Assembly (NCBI GenBank): GCA_964469935.1
Contig: CAYXZQ010000032.1
Location: 1 to 23,291, forward strand
Reading direction: 5' to 3'
Source: CAYXZQ01 sp964469935
Lineage (GTDB): Archaea; Nanobdellota; Nanobdellia; Woesearchaeales; DSVV01
Length of the DNA stretch: 23,291 nucleotides
Shown here: piece by piece, positions 9,068 through 16,066 of the stretch
Layout: each line of letters begins with the position of its first letter
How positions within the stretch are numbered: the stretch's first letter is position 1
The notes under the pieces: generated by a model
Databases searched by the model: none
Seen by the model: the letters and a program-made list of their open reading frames with translations, nothing else
Told to the model about the DNA's origin: nothing
Program-made: the position numbers and the translations under genes

Positions 9068-9074
9068 ATATAAA
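9068..9074 (-). promoter_or_regulatory. Archaeal TATA box for the leaderless aminotransferase gene
   Basis: On the minus strand TTTATAT lies with its centre about 26 nt upstream of ATG 9045, the spacing expected between a TATA box and the transcription start in archaea. This predicts a leaderless mRNA and argues against the GTG start at 9087. Confidence 0.6.
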
Positions 9075-9162
9075 GGTTTTGATGCACTGGACCCTGCCGA
9101 TGAATGCCATGTTGACCAGAATTGGCACGGATCTCATGAAAACCACCAGCCTGACTGCAAAA

Positions 9163-9171
9163 TTTTTAATA
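9163..9171 (+). promoter_or_regulatory. Probable TATA box for the third small radical SAM gene
   Basis: TTTTTAATA ends 26 nt before ATG 9198. A start of transcription near 9193 would give a leader of only a few bases. It favours ATG 9198 over the in-frame TTG at 9177. It shares the 9046-9197 divergent intergenic region with the aminotransferase promoter, so the two genes may be co-regulated. Confidence 0.5.
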
Positions 9172-9197
9172 TCAGCTTGTATTCTCCAGTAAGCATC

Positions 9198-10169
9198 ATG
9201 CCAGGATTTATCAGGGAACGGCTGGGGTACCTTTCAAGGAACCCGAAGATAATACCGCGCCTGATGAAGAACTATTCACTCATGTTCATCTCAGGCAAAA
9301 AGAGGCTCAGGACTGTCGAGCTCTCCCTGACCGCAGAGTGTCAATGCGCCTGTAAGCACTGCTATGCCGAAGAATACAGGCCGGGTGACGAGGAAGGGCT
9401 CAGCAGGGATGAGATGAAAAAGGTGGTCGATTCAGCATTCGAGCAGGGTGCCATACATTTTCTCTTGACCGGAGGCGAGCCGCTGCTGTCCGGTGATATC
9501 TACCATATCATGGGCCATATAAAGTCACGTGGAGGAATCATAAGCCTGGCCACTAATGGAATCTCGCTTGACAGCGCGGCGATAAGAAAGCTGAAGTCCA
9601 TGAATGTCGATCTTGTCGAGGTGAGCCTGGATTTTGATTCCACGGAAACCCATTGCGCTTTCAGAGGAATGGGTGGGGATATAGACATATGGGAGAGGGT
9701 CCTGGAATCAAGCGAATCCGGAATCAGGACAGGCATCAGCATCCTTGCGCAGAAGGGAATAATCGAGAGCGGCGAACTGAAGCGGATAATCCAGAAGGCG
9801 AGGCGCAACAATATAGGAGCCAGCATCTGCTATCCCTGCGCATTGGGAAAATGGAAAGGCCGTACAGATGAGCTGCTAAAAGATGAGCATTTCAAAAAGG
9901 TCGACGCTCTCAAGGAGGAACTCCGCGCGACTTCGTGCGAAGACAACAGCTATTTAGGGAAGGGATGTACCGCAGGCACTGAAAAAGTGTATGTCTCGGC
10001 CAATGGCGATGTCACTCCATGCCCATTGATCCCTATGAGGTTCGGCAACATCAGGGAAGAAAGCCTGCCTGATATCCTTGGAAGAATCCGCAAAAACAGC
10101 TATTTCAGCAGGAAGAATCCGAGATGCCTTCCTGCTTCAGACAGGGATTTCATCAGCGGTCTAAGGTAA
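9198..10169 (+). CDS. Small radical SAM protein with twitch-like C-terminus (paralogue 3 of 3)
   Basis: A 323-residue radical SAM enzyme. Its cluster loop AECQCACKHCYAEE gives C48, C52 and C55, with an extra Cys at 50 as in the protein at 720. LLTGGEPL is the SAM-binding motif. The C-terminal GCTAG, GDVTPCPL, FGNI and RCLPASDRDF elements mark a twitch-type auxiliary cluster domain. The N-terminal signature PRLMKNYSLMF with KKRLRTVEL matches its two paralogues. ATG 9198 gives an N-terminus the same length as theirs and fits the TATA box, whereas TTG 9177 would add seven residues. Unlike the other two it does not overlap a neighbour and has its own promoter, being divergent from the aminotransferase gene. 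The product of that neighbour could be its substrate, which is inference from position only. It probably acts in the cytosol on a sugar- or lipid-linked intermediate. Confidence 0.88.
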   Translation: MPGFIRERLGYLSRNPKIIPRLMKNYSLMFISGKKRLRTVELSLTAECQCACKHCYAEEYRPGDEEGLSRDEMKKVVDSAFEQGAIHFLLTGGEPLLSGDIYHIMGHIKSRGGIISLATNGISLDSAAIRKLKSMNVDLVEVSLDFDSTETHCAFRGMGGDIDIWERVLESSESGIRTGISILAQKGIIESGELKRIIQKARRNNIGASICYPCALGKWKGRTDELLKDEHFKKVDALKEELRATSCEDNSYLGKGCTAGTEKVYVSANGDVTPCPLIPMRFGNIREESLPDILGRIRKNSYFSRKNPRCLPASDRDFISGLR

Positions 10170-10330
10170 TATCTGCTCCCGAGAGGCGGCGCCCAAAAGG
10201 GGTTAGGCTACTTGGCCCGGCTCCTGCATCGGACTGCAAAATATGCGATACCTTTCATTTTATCGATAAAAAATTATTTAAATTACAGTTCAATCTCAAT
10301 CAAAAAGAAGGGAAATTCGGTTGTATTAAG
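10170..10330 (+). promoter_or_regulatory. Intergenic region with probable TATA box (10274-10285)
   Basis: The first 75 bases are GC-rich and show no convincing RNA fold or gene. The last part is AT-rich, with TTATTTAAATTA at 10274-10285 as the best TATA candidate. Transcription would start near 10306-10310, leaving about 20-25 nt of leader before ATG 10331. A CGATA/TATCG inverted pair flanks 10 nt just before the TATA box, at about 10249-10268. I see no terminator for the upstream gene. Confidence 0.45.
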
Positions 10331-10450
10331 ATGGATGTCATGACCTCGCTGATAATATCGCATTCACCCTATTACATATTCCTGCTGCTCATGGTCCTCG
10401 CACTCAGGGACATCAGGAAAAAGATCACCACATTCAGGAGGAGCTTCTGA
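10331..10450 (+). CDS. Tiny single-pass membrane protein, 39 residues
   Basis: A 39-residue open frame that starts MDVMTSLIISHSPYYIF. One hydrophobic helix of about 20 residues (positions 5-26) is followed by a strongly basic tail (RDIRKKITTFRRSF). By the positive-inside rule the tail should face the cytoplasm. No family is recognised. Support for a real gene comes from the AT-rich promoter-like sequence upstream and a 1-base stop/start overlap (TGATG) with a second tiny membrane protein of similar layout. The frame stays open upstream to about 10124, but no better start is seen and the AT-rich promoter region lies in between. It could be a small partner of the membrane enzymes nearby, or a spurious frame. 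Confidence 0.5.
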   Translation: MDVMTSLIISHSPYYIFLLLMVLALRDIRKKITTFRRSF

Positions 10451-10596
10451 TGGATACGTCGACAGCCATCCTTCTGACGCAGCTGCCAATCGCCCTCGGC
10501 ATACTATGGGGTGTCTATGAGATGTACAGGATAAGGAAACAGCTTGTCTCTCTAGGCAAAGAGCTGGGGGATCACCTGAAGGTCAGGAAGAGATAA
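10450..10596 (+). CDS. Tiny single-pass membrane protein, 48 residues
   Basis: A 48-residue frame that begins at ATG 10450, sharing the last base of the previous stop codon. It has one hydrophobic helix (about residues 5-24, ILLTQLPIALGILWGVY) followed by a charged, basic, possibly helical tail with RIRKQL and KVRKR. The overlap with the previous frame, matched size and matched topology (short N-terminus, one helix, basic tail) make the two look like a coupled pair. No family is recognised. Its stop codon is the first part of a perfect hairpin, and the GT2 gene starts 24 bases later. A role as small subunits of a membrane complex is only a suggestion. Confidence 0.52.
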   Translation: MDTSTAILLTQLPIALGILWGVYEMYRIRKQLVSLGKELGDHLKVRKR

Positions 10597-10613
10597 GCAG
10601 GCCGAGCCTGCTT
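10595..10613 (+). terminator. Perfect 8-bp stem, 3-nt loop hairpin after the small ORF pair
   Basis: AAGCAGGC (10595-10602) pairs exactly with GCCTGCTT (10606-10613) around a CGA loop. The stem begins inside the TAA stop and ends 7 bases before the GT2 start codon. There is only a short TTCTT after it, not a T-run, so a classical intrinsic terminator is uncertain. It could instead protect or separate the two messages, or affect initiation at 10621. Confidence 0.5.
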
Positions 10614-10620
10614 CTTCAGC

Positions 10621-11361
10621 ATGAAAGGACTTTTGATAATACCGGTCGTGGATGAGTTCCAGGCATTGGGCACCATGCTGGAAGAAATACCAGCCGGACT
10701 TGACGTTCTTGTTGTCGATGACAGCGGCAAGAAAATTTTCAATGATACCAGGGCAAGAGTGATACATAATGACAGGAACCTCGGCAAGGGGGCGTCAATC
10801 CGGAAAGGATTCATGTACGCACTCGAAAATGGCAGGCACTATGATTACGTCGTCTGCATGGACTCTGACGGCGAGCATCCGACCGAGAAGCTCAGTGAGT
10901 TTTCTTCGAAAATCAGCGCCAACGACGCTGTGTTCGGCCAGCGGAATGCCTACAGGTCAATATCGCGGTCGCTAATGAACAGGTTCTCGAAATTCTGGGT
11001 GAATGCGCTTGGCATCAGGCTTGGGGACACATCTTGCGGATTCTATGCATTGACAACCGACCTTTTGAGGAAGCTTGAACTGGATTCCGACGGATTTTCC
11101 ATAGATATGGAAGTGATATTGGAATCCTTCAGGAACAGCTGCAGTTACGCGACAGTGGCCCTCCCGGCAACCAGACCATGTGAATCCAGGATGAAGCCCA
11201 GGGACCACCTGATGATAAACAACAGGTTCGACAGCTGGGTCATCAGGAATTCAGGATTTCTCAGCCGGGAACTGAACCCTTTCAGGTATGTTTTCGTCCT
11301 GTTCTTTTCGCTCGTAGGCTACAGCGTAGGAAACTTTCTTTTGTTCTTTGCTCAGGCATGA
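10621..11361 (+). CDS. GT2 glycosyltransferase, dolichol-phosphate-sugar synthase-like
   Basis: A 246-residue family-2 glycosyltransferase of the DPM1 type. LLIIPVVDE begins the nucleotide-binding fold and VVDDSG follows at about residues 31-36. NLGKGASIRKGF sits near residues 56-67 and the metal-binding DxD-type motif MDSDGEHP at about 80-87. A later GDTSCGFYAL stretch and the MKPRDH loop also match polyprenyl-phosphate sugar synthases. One hydrophobic helix at the C-terminus (about residues 222-244) would anchor it to the membrane. Such enzymes move a sugar from a nucleotide carrier to dolichyl or polyprenyl phosphate, making the donor used by GT-C enzymes on the outer face; that would link it to the GT-C-like proteins here. 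No clear promoter or Shine-Dalgarno site precedes it, so it may depend on the transcript of the small ORF pair, read through the hairpin. It converges on the gene at 11430. Confidence 0.85.
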   Translation: MKGLLIIPVVDEFQALGTMLEEIPAGLDVLVVDDSGKKIFNDTRARVIHNDRNLGKGASIRKGFMYALENGRHYDYVVCMDSDGEHPTEKLSEFSSKISANDAVFGQRNAYRSISRSLMNRFSKFWVNALGIRLGDTSCGFYALTTDLLRKLELDSDGFSIDMEVILESFRNSCSYATVALPATRPCESRMKPRDHLMINNRFDSWVIRNSGFLSRELNPFRYVFVLFFSLVGYSVGNFLLFFAQA

Positions 11362-11429
11362 ACTATCACTGGGCGTGACACGACAGCAACCAGCCGAAAA
11401 AAGAATGAGTTTCCGAGGCTAAGTTAAAA
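11362..11429. other. Short gap between convergent genes
   Basis: These 68 bases separate the 3' ends of the GT2 gene (+) and the Cys-repeat membrane protein gene (-). I see no hairpin with a T-run on either strand and no further reading frame. Confidence 0.6.
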
Positions 11430-12308
11430 TCAGTAATACGATTTCTGGGAATAATATGAATCCGAGCAGATACCGGGATCTTCGAAAGGTAGCGGTGATT
11501 TGCCATCTATCTCTGTCCTGCATTCAAGATTGAGCACAATGTCGTCTGTCGGGCACTTGCTCGCGTCGCCTTCGTATACAGCAGAGTTCAAAGTGACCAG
11601 GTCATAGCAGTAATCCTCGAAATCTGTCCTGTTGCAGTAGGAGGCATCCTCATGCAGGTAACCCAGACACATGTTCTTCATATTGTCGTCCCTGCATACG
11701 TCATCATCCGGTGAGCTTGTGCAGTAGTCAGCAAGTACGGGATTGTTCGTGCACGTGTTCTCGTCCTTTCCGATCGTCGCGCGGCAGAACTGCCTGAGAA
11801 CAGGATCCTCAACATGGTCGCATTGATTGATGTTCTTTATCCTGAGGGCATTTGCGTTGTAGATCTCCGAACTCTCAAAAAGCTGGACAGGAACATCCAC
11901 ACCCTGGTCAAGGGTAATACCGTCAGGATAGGCATCCGGATTCTGGATGGCCACTGCAAACTGGGGCAGGTAACAGATTATCATGTCCTGACCCGGCTTC
12001 AGATTGAATATGTTGTCTCCCAGGCTTAGCCAGTCGAATTTTGTTATCGCGTTATTATTTGCCGGAGATGACGTGAAATAGAACAAGAGACCGATGATGA
12101 CAATCGGAAGTATTATCCAGAGCCAATTCTTGTCGACGTGAAAGGACTTGTTGTCGCTGCCCTGATTGTCGGATTTCTTGGCCTCTTCTATCTCTGTCGT
12201 TATCTCTTTTTCAGGCCAGCCGACCTTCTGCAGGCCTTTTTTTATGTCATCAAATGAGATGCCTTTCGATCTTTCGAGCTTGATATAATCCCTGATCTTT
12301 TTATTCAT
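11430..12308 (-). CDS. Membrane-anchored protein with extracellular cysteine-hairpin repeats
   Basis: A 292-residue protein of unknown function. Residues 1-45 form a short helical domain (IRDYIKLERSKGISFDDIKKGL, then GWPEKEI) of a type frequent at the N-terminus of archaeal, especially DPANN-like, membrane proteins. A linker and one membrane helix (about residues 62-80) follow. The outer part has 12 cysteines, ten of them in five consecutive C-x(8-11)-C units such as CTNNPVLADYC, CRDDNMKNMC and CNRTDFEDYC, each with an acidic residue and a hydrophobic or aromatic residue before the second Cys. They probably make five small disulfide hairpins. ATG 12308 was chosen because the TATA box lies at 12343-12351 and GGGG is 5 nt before the ATG; the ATG at 12344 would lie in the TATA box. 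It is divergent from the carbamoyltransferase gene. It has no enzyme motif and could be a surface scaffold or sensor. Confidence 0.72.
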   Translation of the reverse strand: MNKKIRDYIKLERSKGISFDDIKKGLQKVGWPEKEITTEIEEAKKSDNQGSDNKSFHVDKNWLWIILPIVIIGLLFYFTSSPANNNAITKFDWLSLGDNIFNLKPGQDMIICYLPQFAVAIQNPDAYPDGITLDQGVDVPVQLFESSEIYNANALRIKNINQCDHVEDPVLRQFCRATIGKDENTCTNNPVLADYCTSSPDDDVCRDDNMKNMCLGYLHEDASYCNRTDFEDYCYDLVTLNSAVYEGDASKCPTDDIVLNLECRTEIDGKSPLPFEDPGICSDSYYSQKSYY

Positions 12309-12342
12309 GGAAACCCCTTTTTCAATCAATATGCTGCCTGAC

Positions 12343-12351
12343 ATATAAAAA
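12343..12351 (-). promoter_or_regulatory. TATA box for the Cys-repeat membrane protein gene
   Basis: On the minus strand TTTTTATAT lies about 39 nt from ATG 12308. A start near 12321 would give a leader of about 13 nt carrying GGGG 5 nt before the ATG. The ATG at 12344 lies inside the box and so should not be in the message. Confidence 0.55.
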
Positions 12352-12376
12352 TATTTCGGATTTTTTTGGTTTGGTT

Positions 12377-12387
12377 CCAGGACCTGG
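12377..12387. repeat. Small inverted repeat in the divergent promoter region
   Basis: CCAGG and CCTGG form a perfect 5-bp inverted repeat around one A, placed between the two divergent TATA boxes. It is short, so it could be chance or an operator half-site pair. Confidence 0.3.
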
Positions 12388-12456
12388 CCCTTGGACCCGT
12401 TATTTCACTTTTTAGTAATTAAATACGACGTACCCCCTTTTCTGAATTCGCTTACC

Positions 12457-12474
12457 ATATAAAAAAATATAAAC
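12457..12474 (+). promoter_or_regulatory. TATA-box region for the carbamoyltransferase gene
   Basis: An AT-only stretch, ATATAAAAAAATATAAA, offers a TATA box whose right half (about 12466-12473) is centred roughly 29 nt before ATG 12499. This fits a leaderless or nearly leaderless message. No Shine-Dalgarno site is visible before the ATG, which agrees with that. Confidence 0.55.
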
Positions 12475-12498
12475 TATGGAAATTATCTGTCTCTCAAT

Positions 12499-14211
12499 AT
12501 GGTGATATTGGGAGTCTGGGACGGACATGATTCCGGTGCTGCGATTGTCAGGGACGGAAAAATCGCCGTGGCAGCAAACGAAGAAAGGTTTACGCGAAGG
12601 AAACTCGAGATTTGCTTTCCGTTCAATTCCATAAGGTTCTGCCTTGAAAGCCTTGGCCTGCGGCCGGATGACATAACGAATGTCGCAGCAGCCTCAAGCG
12701 ATTTCAGCAACACTCTCACCCGTGCGTTCCCGAAAATCAAGGAAGACTATTACCCGGTCAGGAGAAAGATAATACAACCAAATATTTTTTCGCCAATCAA
12801 CAGGATCCTCCTGAACAACCTTGGCAGGATGAGGCAAAATGTCCTGTTCAGGAAGATAAGCAGGTCTGCCATCAGGAAGAACCTGGCAGGCATGGGGTTC
12901 AAGAGCGACATAAGGGTCCATATCGTCGAGCATCATGCCGCCCACGCAGCCTCCGCATACTACTGCTCCGGCTTCAGGAAGGCTGTCTGCGTGACAATGG
13001 ATGCGCTCGGCGACGGCATATCAGCGACAGTGAATACGTGCGATAGCAGCGGGATTTCCAGAATAAGCGAGATGAAGACAAAGGATTCCCTGGGGCTCCT
13101 CTACCAGGAAGCGACCCAGCTCCTCGGCATGAGGATACTCGAGGACGAGGGGAAGGTGATGAGCCTTGCAGACTACTCGGGTATGCGCGCATTAGGACCT
13201 GATGTTCATGTCAATCCTATCATGGGTTATTACGAAGTGCATGGGGCAAGGATAAAGGCAAGGAAAGGCATGGAAGGGCGATGGCATGCCCTAAAAAAAC
13301 TCAAGAGGACGAATGACATAGCGGATTTTGCCTGGATGGTGCAGGATGCGACGGAAAAGAGCATGGCCGGTCTGTTCTCAAACGCAGTATCCGAGTCAGG
13401 CATAAGTGACGCATGCTGGTCAGGAGGAGTCTCGTCAAACGTGAAAGCCAATATGAGGATTTTCGGACTGGAGGGCCTCCGCAAAGGATTTGTGTTTCCC
13501 CACATGGGGGACGGCGGGCTCGCTGCAGGCGCGGCTCTGCAAGTATCTGCAGATCTCTATGATACTAAGACCTATCAGCTGGAGCACGTATTTCTGGGCC
13601 CTGGCTATGATGACGACGCTATCCTCAGGCAGCTACGGGGATTCGGCGACAGGCTGGAATTTGAGAAGACAGACGACCCTGCCGGGTACGCGGCGGAAAT
13701 GCTTAACGAAAATAAGATAATATACTGGTTCAACGGAAGGATGGAATACGGCCCTAGGGCTCTCGGCGCAAGGAGCATCCTTGCCAGGCCCGACGTGGCA
13801 GGCAACAGAGACAGGCTGAACTCGATAATAAAGAAGCGCGACGCCTTCCAGCCTTTCTGCCCAAGCATCCTGGAAAGCGATGCAGGCAGGTACCTTGAGG
13901 ATTACAGGTCCGCCAACAGGTTCATGACGACTGCATTCAGGGTCAAAGAAGGCAGCATCGACGCATTCTCTGCTGTCATCAGCAGGGACGGCACGGCAAG
14001 ACCCCAGATCGTCGATACAGCAGCAGGAGATTATCACGCTCTCCTGTCGAAATTCAAGAAGATGTCCGGGATAGGTGCGCTCCTGAACACCAGCTTCAAC
14101 CTCCATGGCGAGCCTATAGTATGCAGCCCTGATGATGCTGTCAGGACGCTCTTGAGGACGGAAGGAGCCTGCCTGATGATCGGCAGCTACATGGTCAGGA
14201 AAATAAGATGA
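12499..14211 (+). CDS. Carbamoyltransferase of the NodU/CmcH/TobZ family
   Basis: A 570-residue protein with the full two-domain plan of O-carbamoyltransferases. The N-terminal ASKHA/Kae1-like domain starts ILGVWDGHDSGAAIV and carries the metal/adenylate-binding HHAAHAASAY (H145, H146, H149), followed by MDALGDG (about 167-173). Near the middle comes WSGGVSSNVKANMRI. The C-terminal domain begins around residue 390 and contains GRMEYGPRALGARSIL, RDAFQPFCPSIL and LNTSFNLHGEPIV, all hallmarks of the family C-terminal domain. These enzymes make carbamoyl adenylate from carbamoyl phosphate and ATP and transfer the carbamoyl group to a hydroxyl on a sugar, an antibiotic or a Nod factor. Here the acceptor is probably the same glycan or lipid made by the neighbours. 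No membrane segment or signal is seen. It has its own promoter, divergent from the Cys-repeat gene, and probably shares transcription with the next two genes. Confidence 0.92.
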   Translation: MVILGVWDGHDSGAAIVRDGKIAVAANEERFTRRKLEICFPFNSIRFCLESLGLRPDDITNVAAASSDFSNTLTRAFPKIKEDYYPVRRKIIQPNIFSPINRILLNNLGRMRQNVLFRKISRSAIRKNLAGMGFKSDIRVHIVEHHAAHAASAYYCSGFRKAVCVTMDALGDGISATVNTCDSSGISRISEMKTKDSLGLLYQEATQLLGMRILEDEGKVMSLADYSGMRALGPDVHVNPIMGYYEVHGARIKARKGMEGRWHALKKLKRTNDIADFAWMVQDATEKSMAGLFSNAVSESGISDACWSGGVSSNVKANMRIFGLEGLRKGFVFPHMGDGGLAAGAALQVSADLYDTKTYQLEHVFLGPGYDDDAILRQLRGFGDRLEFEKTDDPAGYAAEMLNENKIIYWFNGRMEYGPRALGARSILARPDVAGNRDRLNSIIKKRDAFQPFCPSILESDAGRYLEDYRSANRFMTTAFRVKEGSIDAFSAVISRDGTARPQIVDTAAGDYHALLSKFKKMSGIGALLNTSFNLHGEPIVCSPDDAVRTLLRTEGACLMIGSYMVRKIR

Positions 14212-14278
14212 TTGAGCTTATTATTAAGAATAAGATTGAACACAGATATTGGCAATGCATAGCATCTGATTGGTCAAC

Positions 14279-16066
14279 ATGGAACTGATTTTGGGTCTGA
14301 TTGCGGCGGTTTATGTGTACCTGATTCCGGGATTGCTTCTCGGCAGGGCTTTTTTCAAGGGCAGATACAAGCACCTGTACGGGACAGCCTTCTGCGTCTT
14401 TTCCCTGCCTCTCTTAAGCTTCCTTGCAGCCTGGCTTCTCGGGACATATATCTCAATACTGCTGGTCCTTGCAGTAGCGACTGCAATAATCGTCGCAAGC
14501 ATCGCAAAACTGAAGCCCAGCCGGCTTCGATTGCCGAATATACGCACGAGCATCTCAAGAAGGACCGGCCTGGTCATGTCAATCTCGCTTGTGGTGTTCA
14601 TAATATTCTTCATGAATTTCGGGGGGCTCGGGAAGGGTTACTGGGATACGTACATAATCGTGCCAGCTGCCTTCATGACAAATACGCATGTGGAGCTGAC
14701 CGACATGAACGGTACACAGCTCTACAATTATAAATTGCCGGAAAATATCCCAGGGGACCTCATAGAGAAGCAGAGCTTCGGCATATCCACAAAAGACCAG
14801 AGGGTAGGCTCGGCGATATTCTTCTCGGTTCCTTACTTACTTTTCGGCAGCGCGGGCTTCAGGATATTTTTCGCACTGACAGGGCTTTTTCTGTTTGCCC
14901 TCGGCTACACACTATCATTGAACATATTCTCAGACAACCGTCTTTCAAATACCATCTCGATATTCTCAGGTCTGCTTCTTGCCCTGAACCCGTACATGCT
15001 AATTGTCAACAGGCTGAACCCGAACATGATAGCCCTTGATCTGACAACACTCATCATCTGCCTCATCGCAGAGAAAGAGCCGCAATGGCTCATCATCGGA
15101 GCATGCTTCGGCATACTGGGAGGCATCAGGAATGTCGCACTGCTCTTCATTCCTGCAATGATATTCGCGATAGTGTTCGACAAGAGCCTCAGGCTTCGAA
15201 AATCCCGCAGGATGATGAAGGACATCCTGTTCTTCATCATCGGCGCATTCATCCTCATAATACCTATCCTCATGTGGAAGCAGTTCGCTTTCGGGAGCGT
15301 CCTTGCGCATCCGACGCAGTATCCAGGCCTCTATGGGTTTCGGCCGACATTCGAGCACAGCATCTTCGGATTGGGGTTCAAGTTCAACGGCCTGCTGAAT
15401 TATCCGTTCATAAATCAAGTGGTCAGGACGCCTCATTTCCCCTTTCCCACATACCTGACGATCCCGCTGACCATCCTCAGCTGCTTCGGGCTGATCCTTG
15501 TCGCATTGATGCTTATCGGCCTTTATCATCTCTACAGGCAGGACAGGCGGATGTTTTTGTTCCTGATTGTGTTCGCAATGCCGTTCCTTCTCTTCCTGCT
15601 GCCCCAGGAGAACTGGGAGGATGTCAAGACGACGTTCATACTGATGGTATTCAATGCATTGATAATATTCATGACAGCAGGACTTCTGTTCCTGATAAAG
15701 GGCAGACCAAGGCTCAGATGGAGGCTGCTCTCGTTGCTGGTTGCAGTGATTGTCCTTGCTGCAGCTGTTCATATCATATCGGGCATGGATTTCAGGAAGG
15801 ATGAAAGATGGTACGTCAGGTTCCCTTATTCAAAATCAGCGCCCATAAACATCACTTTCAGTGACATGAACATGAGGGACGAATGGCAGTACTTCCATTC
15901 TGATGAGAATGCCAGAGAGCTGACTACAGAGAGGGCATTGCAGACAAGAGGCAACCTGCTCCCGGGCTACAGAATCCCTAACATTGATCTGGGCTCGATT
16001 AAAGCTGAATTCAGGGACCCGGACCATGAAATGAGATTCGTGGATGTCTGGAGGTACATCTATTGA
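14279..16066 (+). CDS. Polytopic GT-C-like membrane glycosyltransferase, paralogue B
   Basis: A 595-residue multi-pass membrane protein. It starts with a hydrophobic helix (LILGLIAAVYVYLIPGLLLG). An early outer loop contains YWDTYIIVPAA with an acidic residue where GT-C enzymes carry their catalytic acid, then a long polar loop. About ten more membrane segments run to roughly residue 505, and the soluble tail is short, about 90 residues. It is a paralogue of the protein at 1775: both have GG(L/I)R..ALLFIP, then QYPG, FEH, GL, N(F/Y)PF, VRTP..PFP and a (N)ENW.D.KTT block in the same order. The tail of this copy is about half as long. ATG 14279 gives a compact N-terminus; an in-frame TTG at 14270 adds three residues. 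It follows the carbamoyltransferase by 67 bp, where TTATTATTAAG near 14219 might be a weak TATA box, and is coupled to the next gene. Donor and acceptor are unknown. Confidence 0.66.
   Translation: MELILGLIAAVYVYLIPGLLLGRAFFKGRYKHLYGTAFCVFSLPLLSFLAAWLLGTYISILLVLAVATAIIVASIAKLKPSRLRLPNIRTSISRRTGLVMSISLVVFIIFFMNFGGLGKGYWDTYIIVPAAFMTNTHVELTDMNGTQLYNYKLPENIPGDLIEKQSFGISTKDQRVGSAIFFSVPYLLFGSAGFRIFFALTGLFLFALGYTLSLNIFSDNRLSNTISIFSGLLLALNPYMLIVNRLNPNMIALDLTTLIICLIAEKEPQWLIIGACFGILGGIRNVALLFIPAMIFAIVFDKSLRLRKSRRMMKDILFFIIGAFILIIPILMWKQFAFGSVLAHPTQYPGLYGFRPTFEHSIFGLGFKFNGLLNYPFINQVVRTPHFPFPTYLTIPLTILSCFGLILVALMLIGLYHLYRQDRRMFLFLIVFAMPFLLFLLPQENWEDVKTTFILMVFNALIIFMTAGLLFLIKGRPRLRWRLLSLLVAVIVLAAAVHIISGMDFRKDERWYVRFPYSKSAPINITFSDMNMRDEWQYFHSDENARELTTERALQTRGNLLPGYRIPNIDLGSIKAEFRDPDHEMRFVDVWRYIY
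16050..16055 (+). promoter_or_regulatory. Strong Shine-Dalgarno site favouring a TTG start
   Basis: GGAGGT ends 7 nt before TTG 16063 and 13 nt before the in-frame ATG 16069. The spacing favours TTG, which also overlaps the preceding stop as TTGA. This is one of the few full Shine-Dalgarno sites in the window. Confidence 0.55.

Noticed and set aside
10170..10260. Possible structured RNA in the GC-rich stretch after the third small rSAM gene
   Set aside because: I could not find a tRNA D-loop or T-loop consensus or a long stem; only short pairings of 3-5 bp are present.
10249..10268. CGATA/TATCG hairpin as a terminator
   Set aside because: The stem is only 5 bp and AT-rich with a 10-nt loop, and it is followed by A-rich rather than T-rich sequence on the + strand.
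14999..15804. Long open frames on both strands within the second GT-C-like gene
   Set aside because: Their translations are rich in His, Cys and Gln with no domain, as expected from out-of-frame reading of a membrane protein gene.
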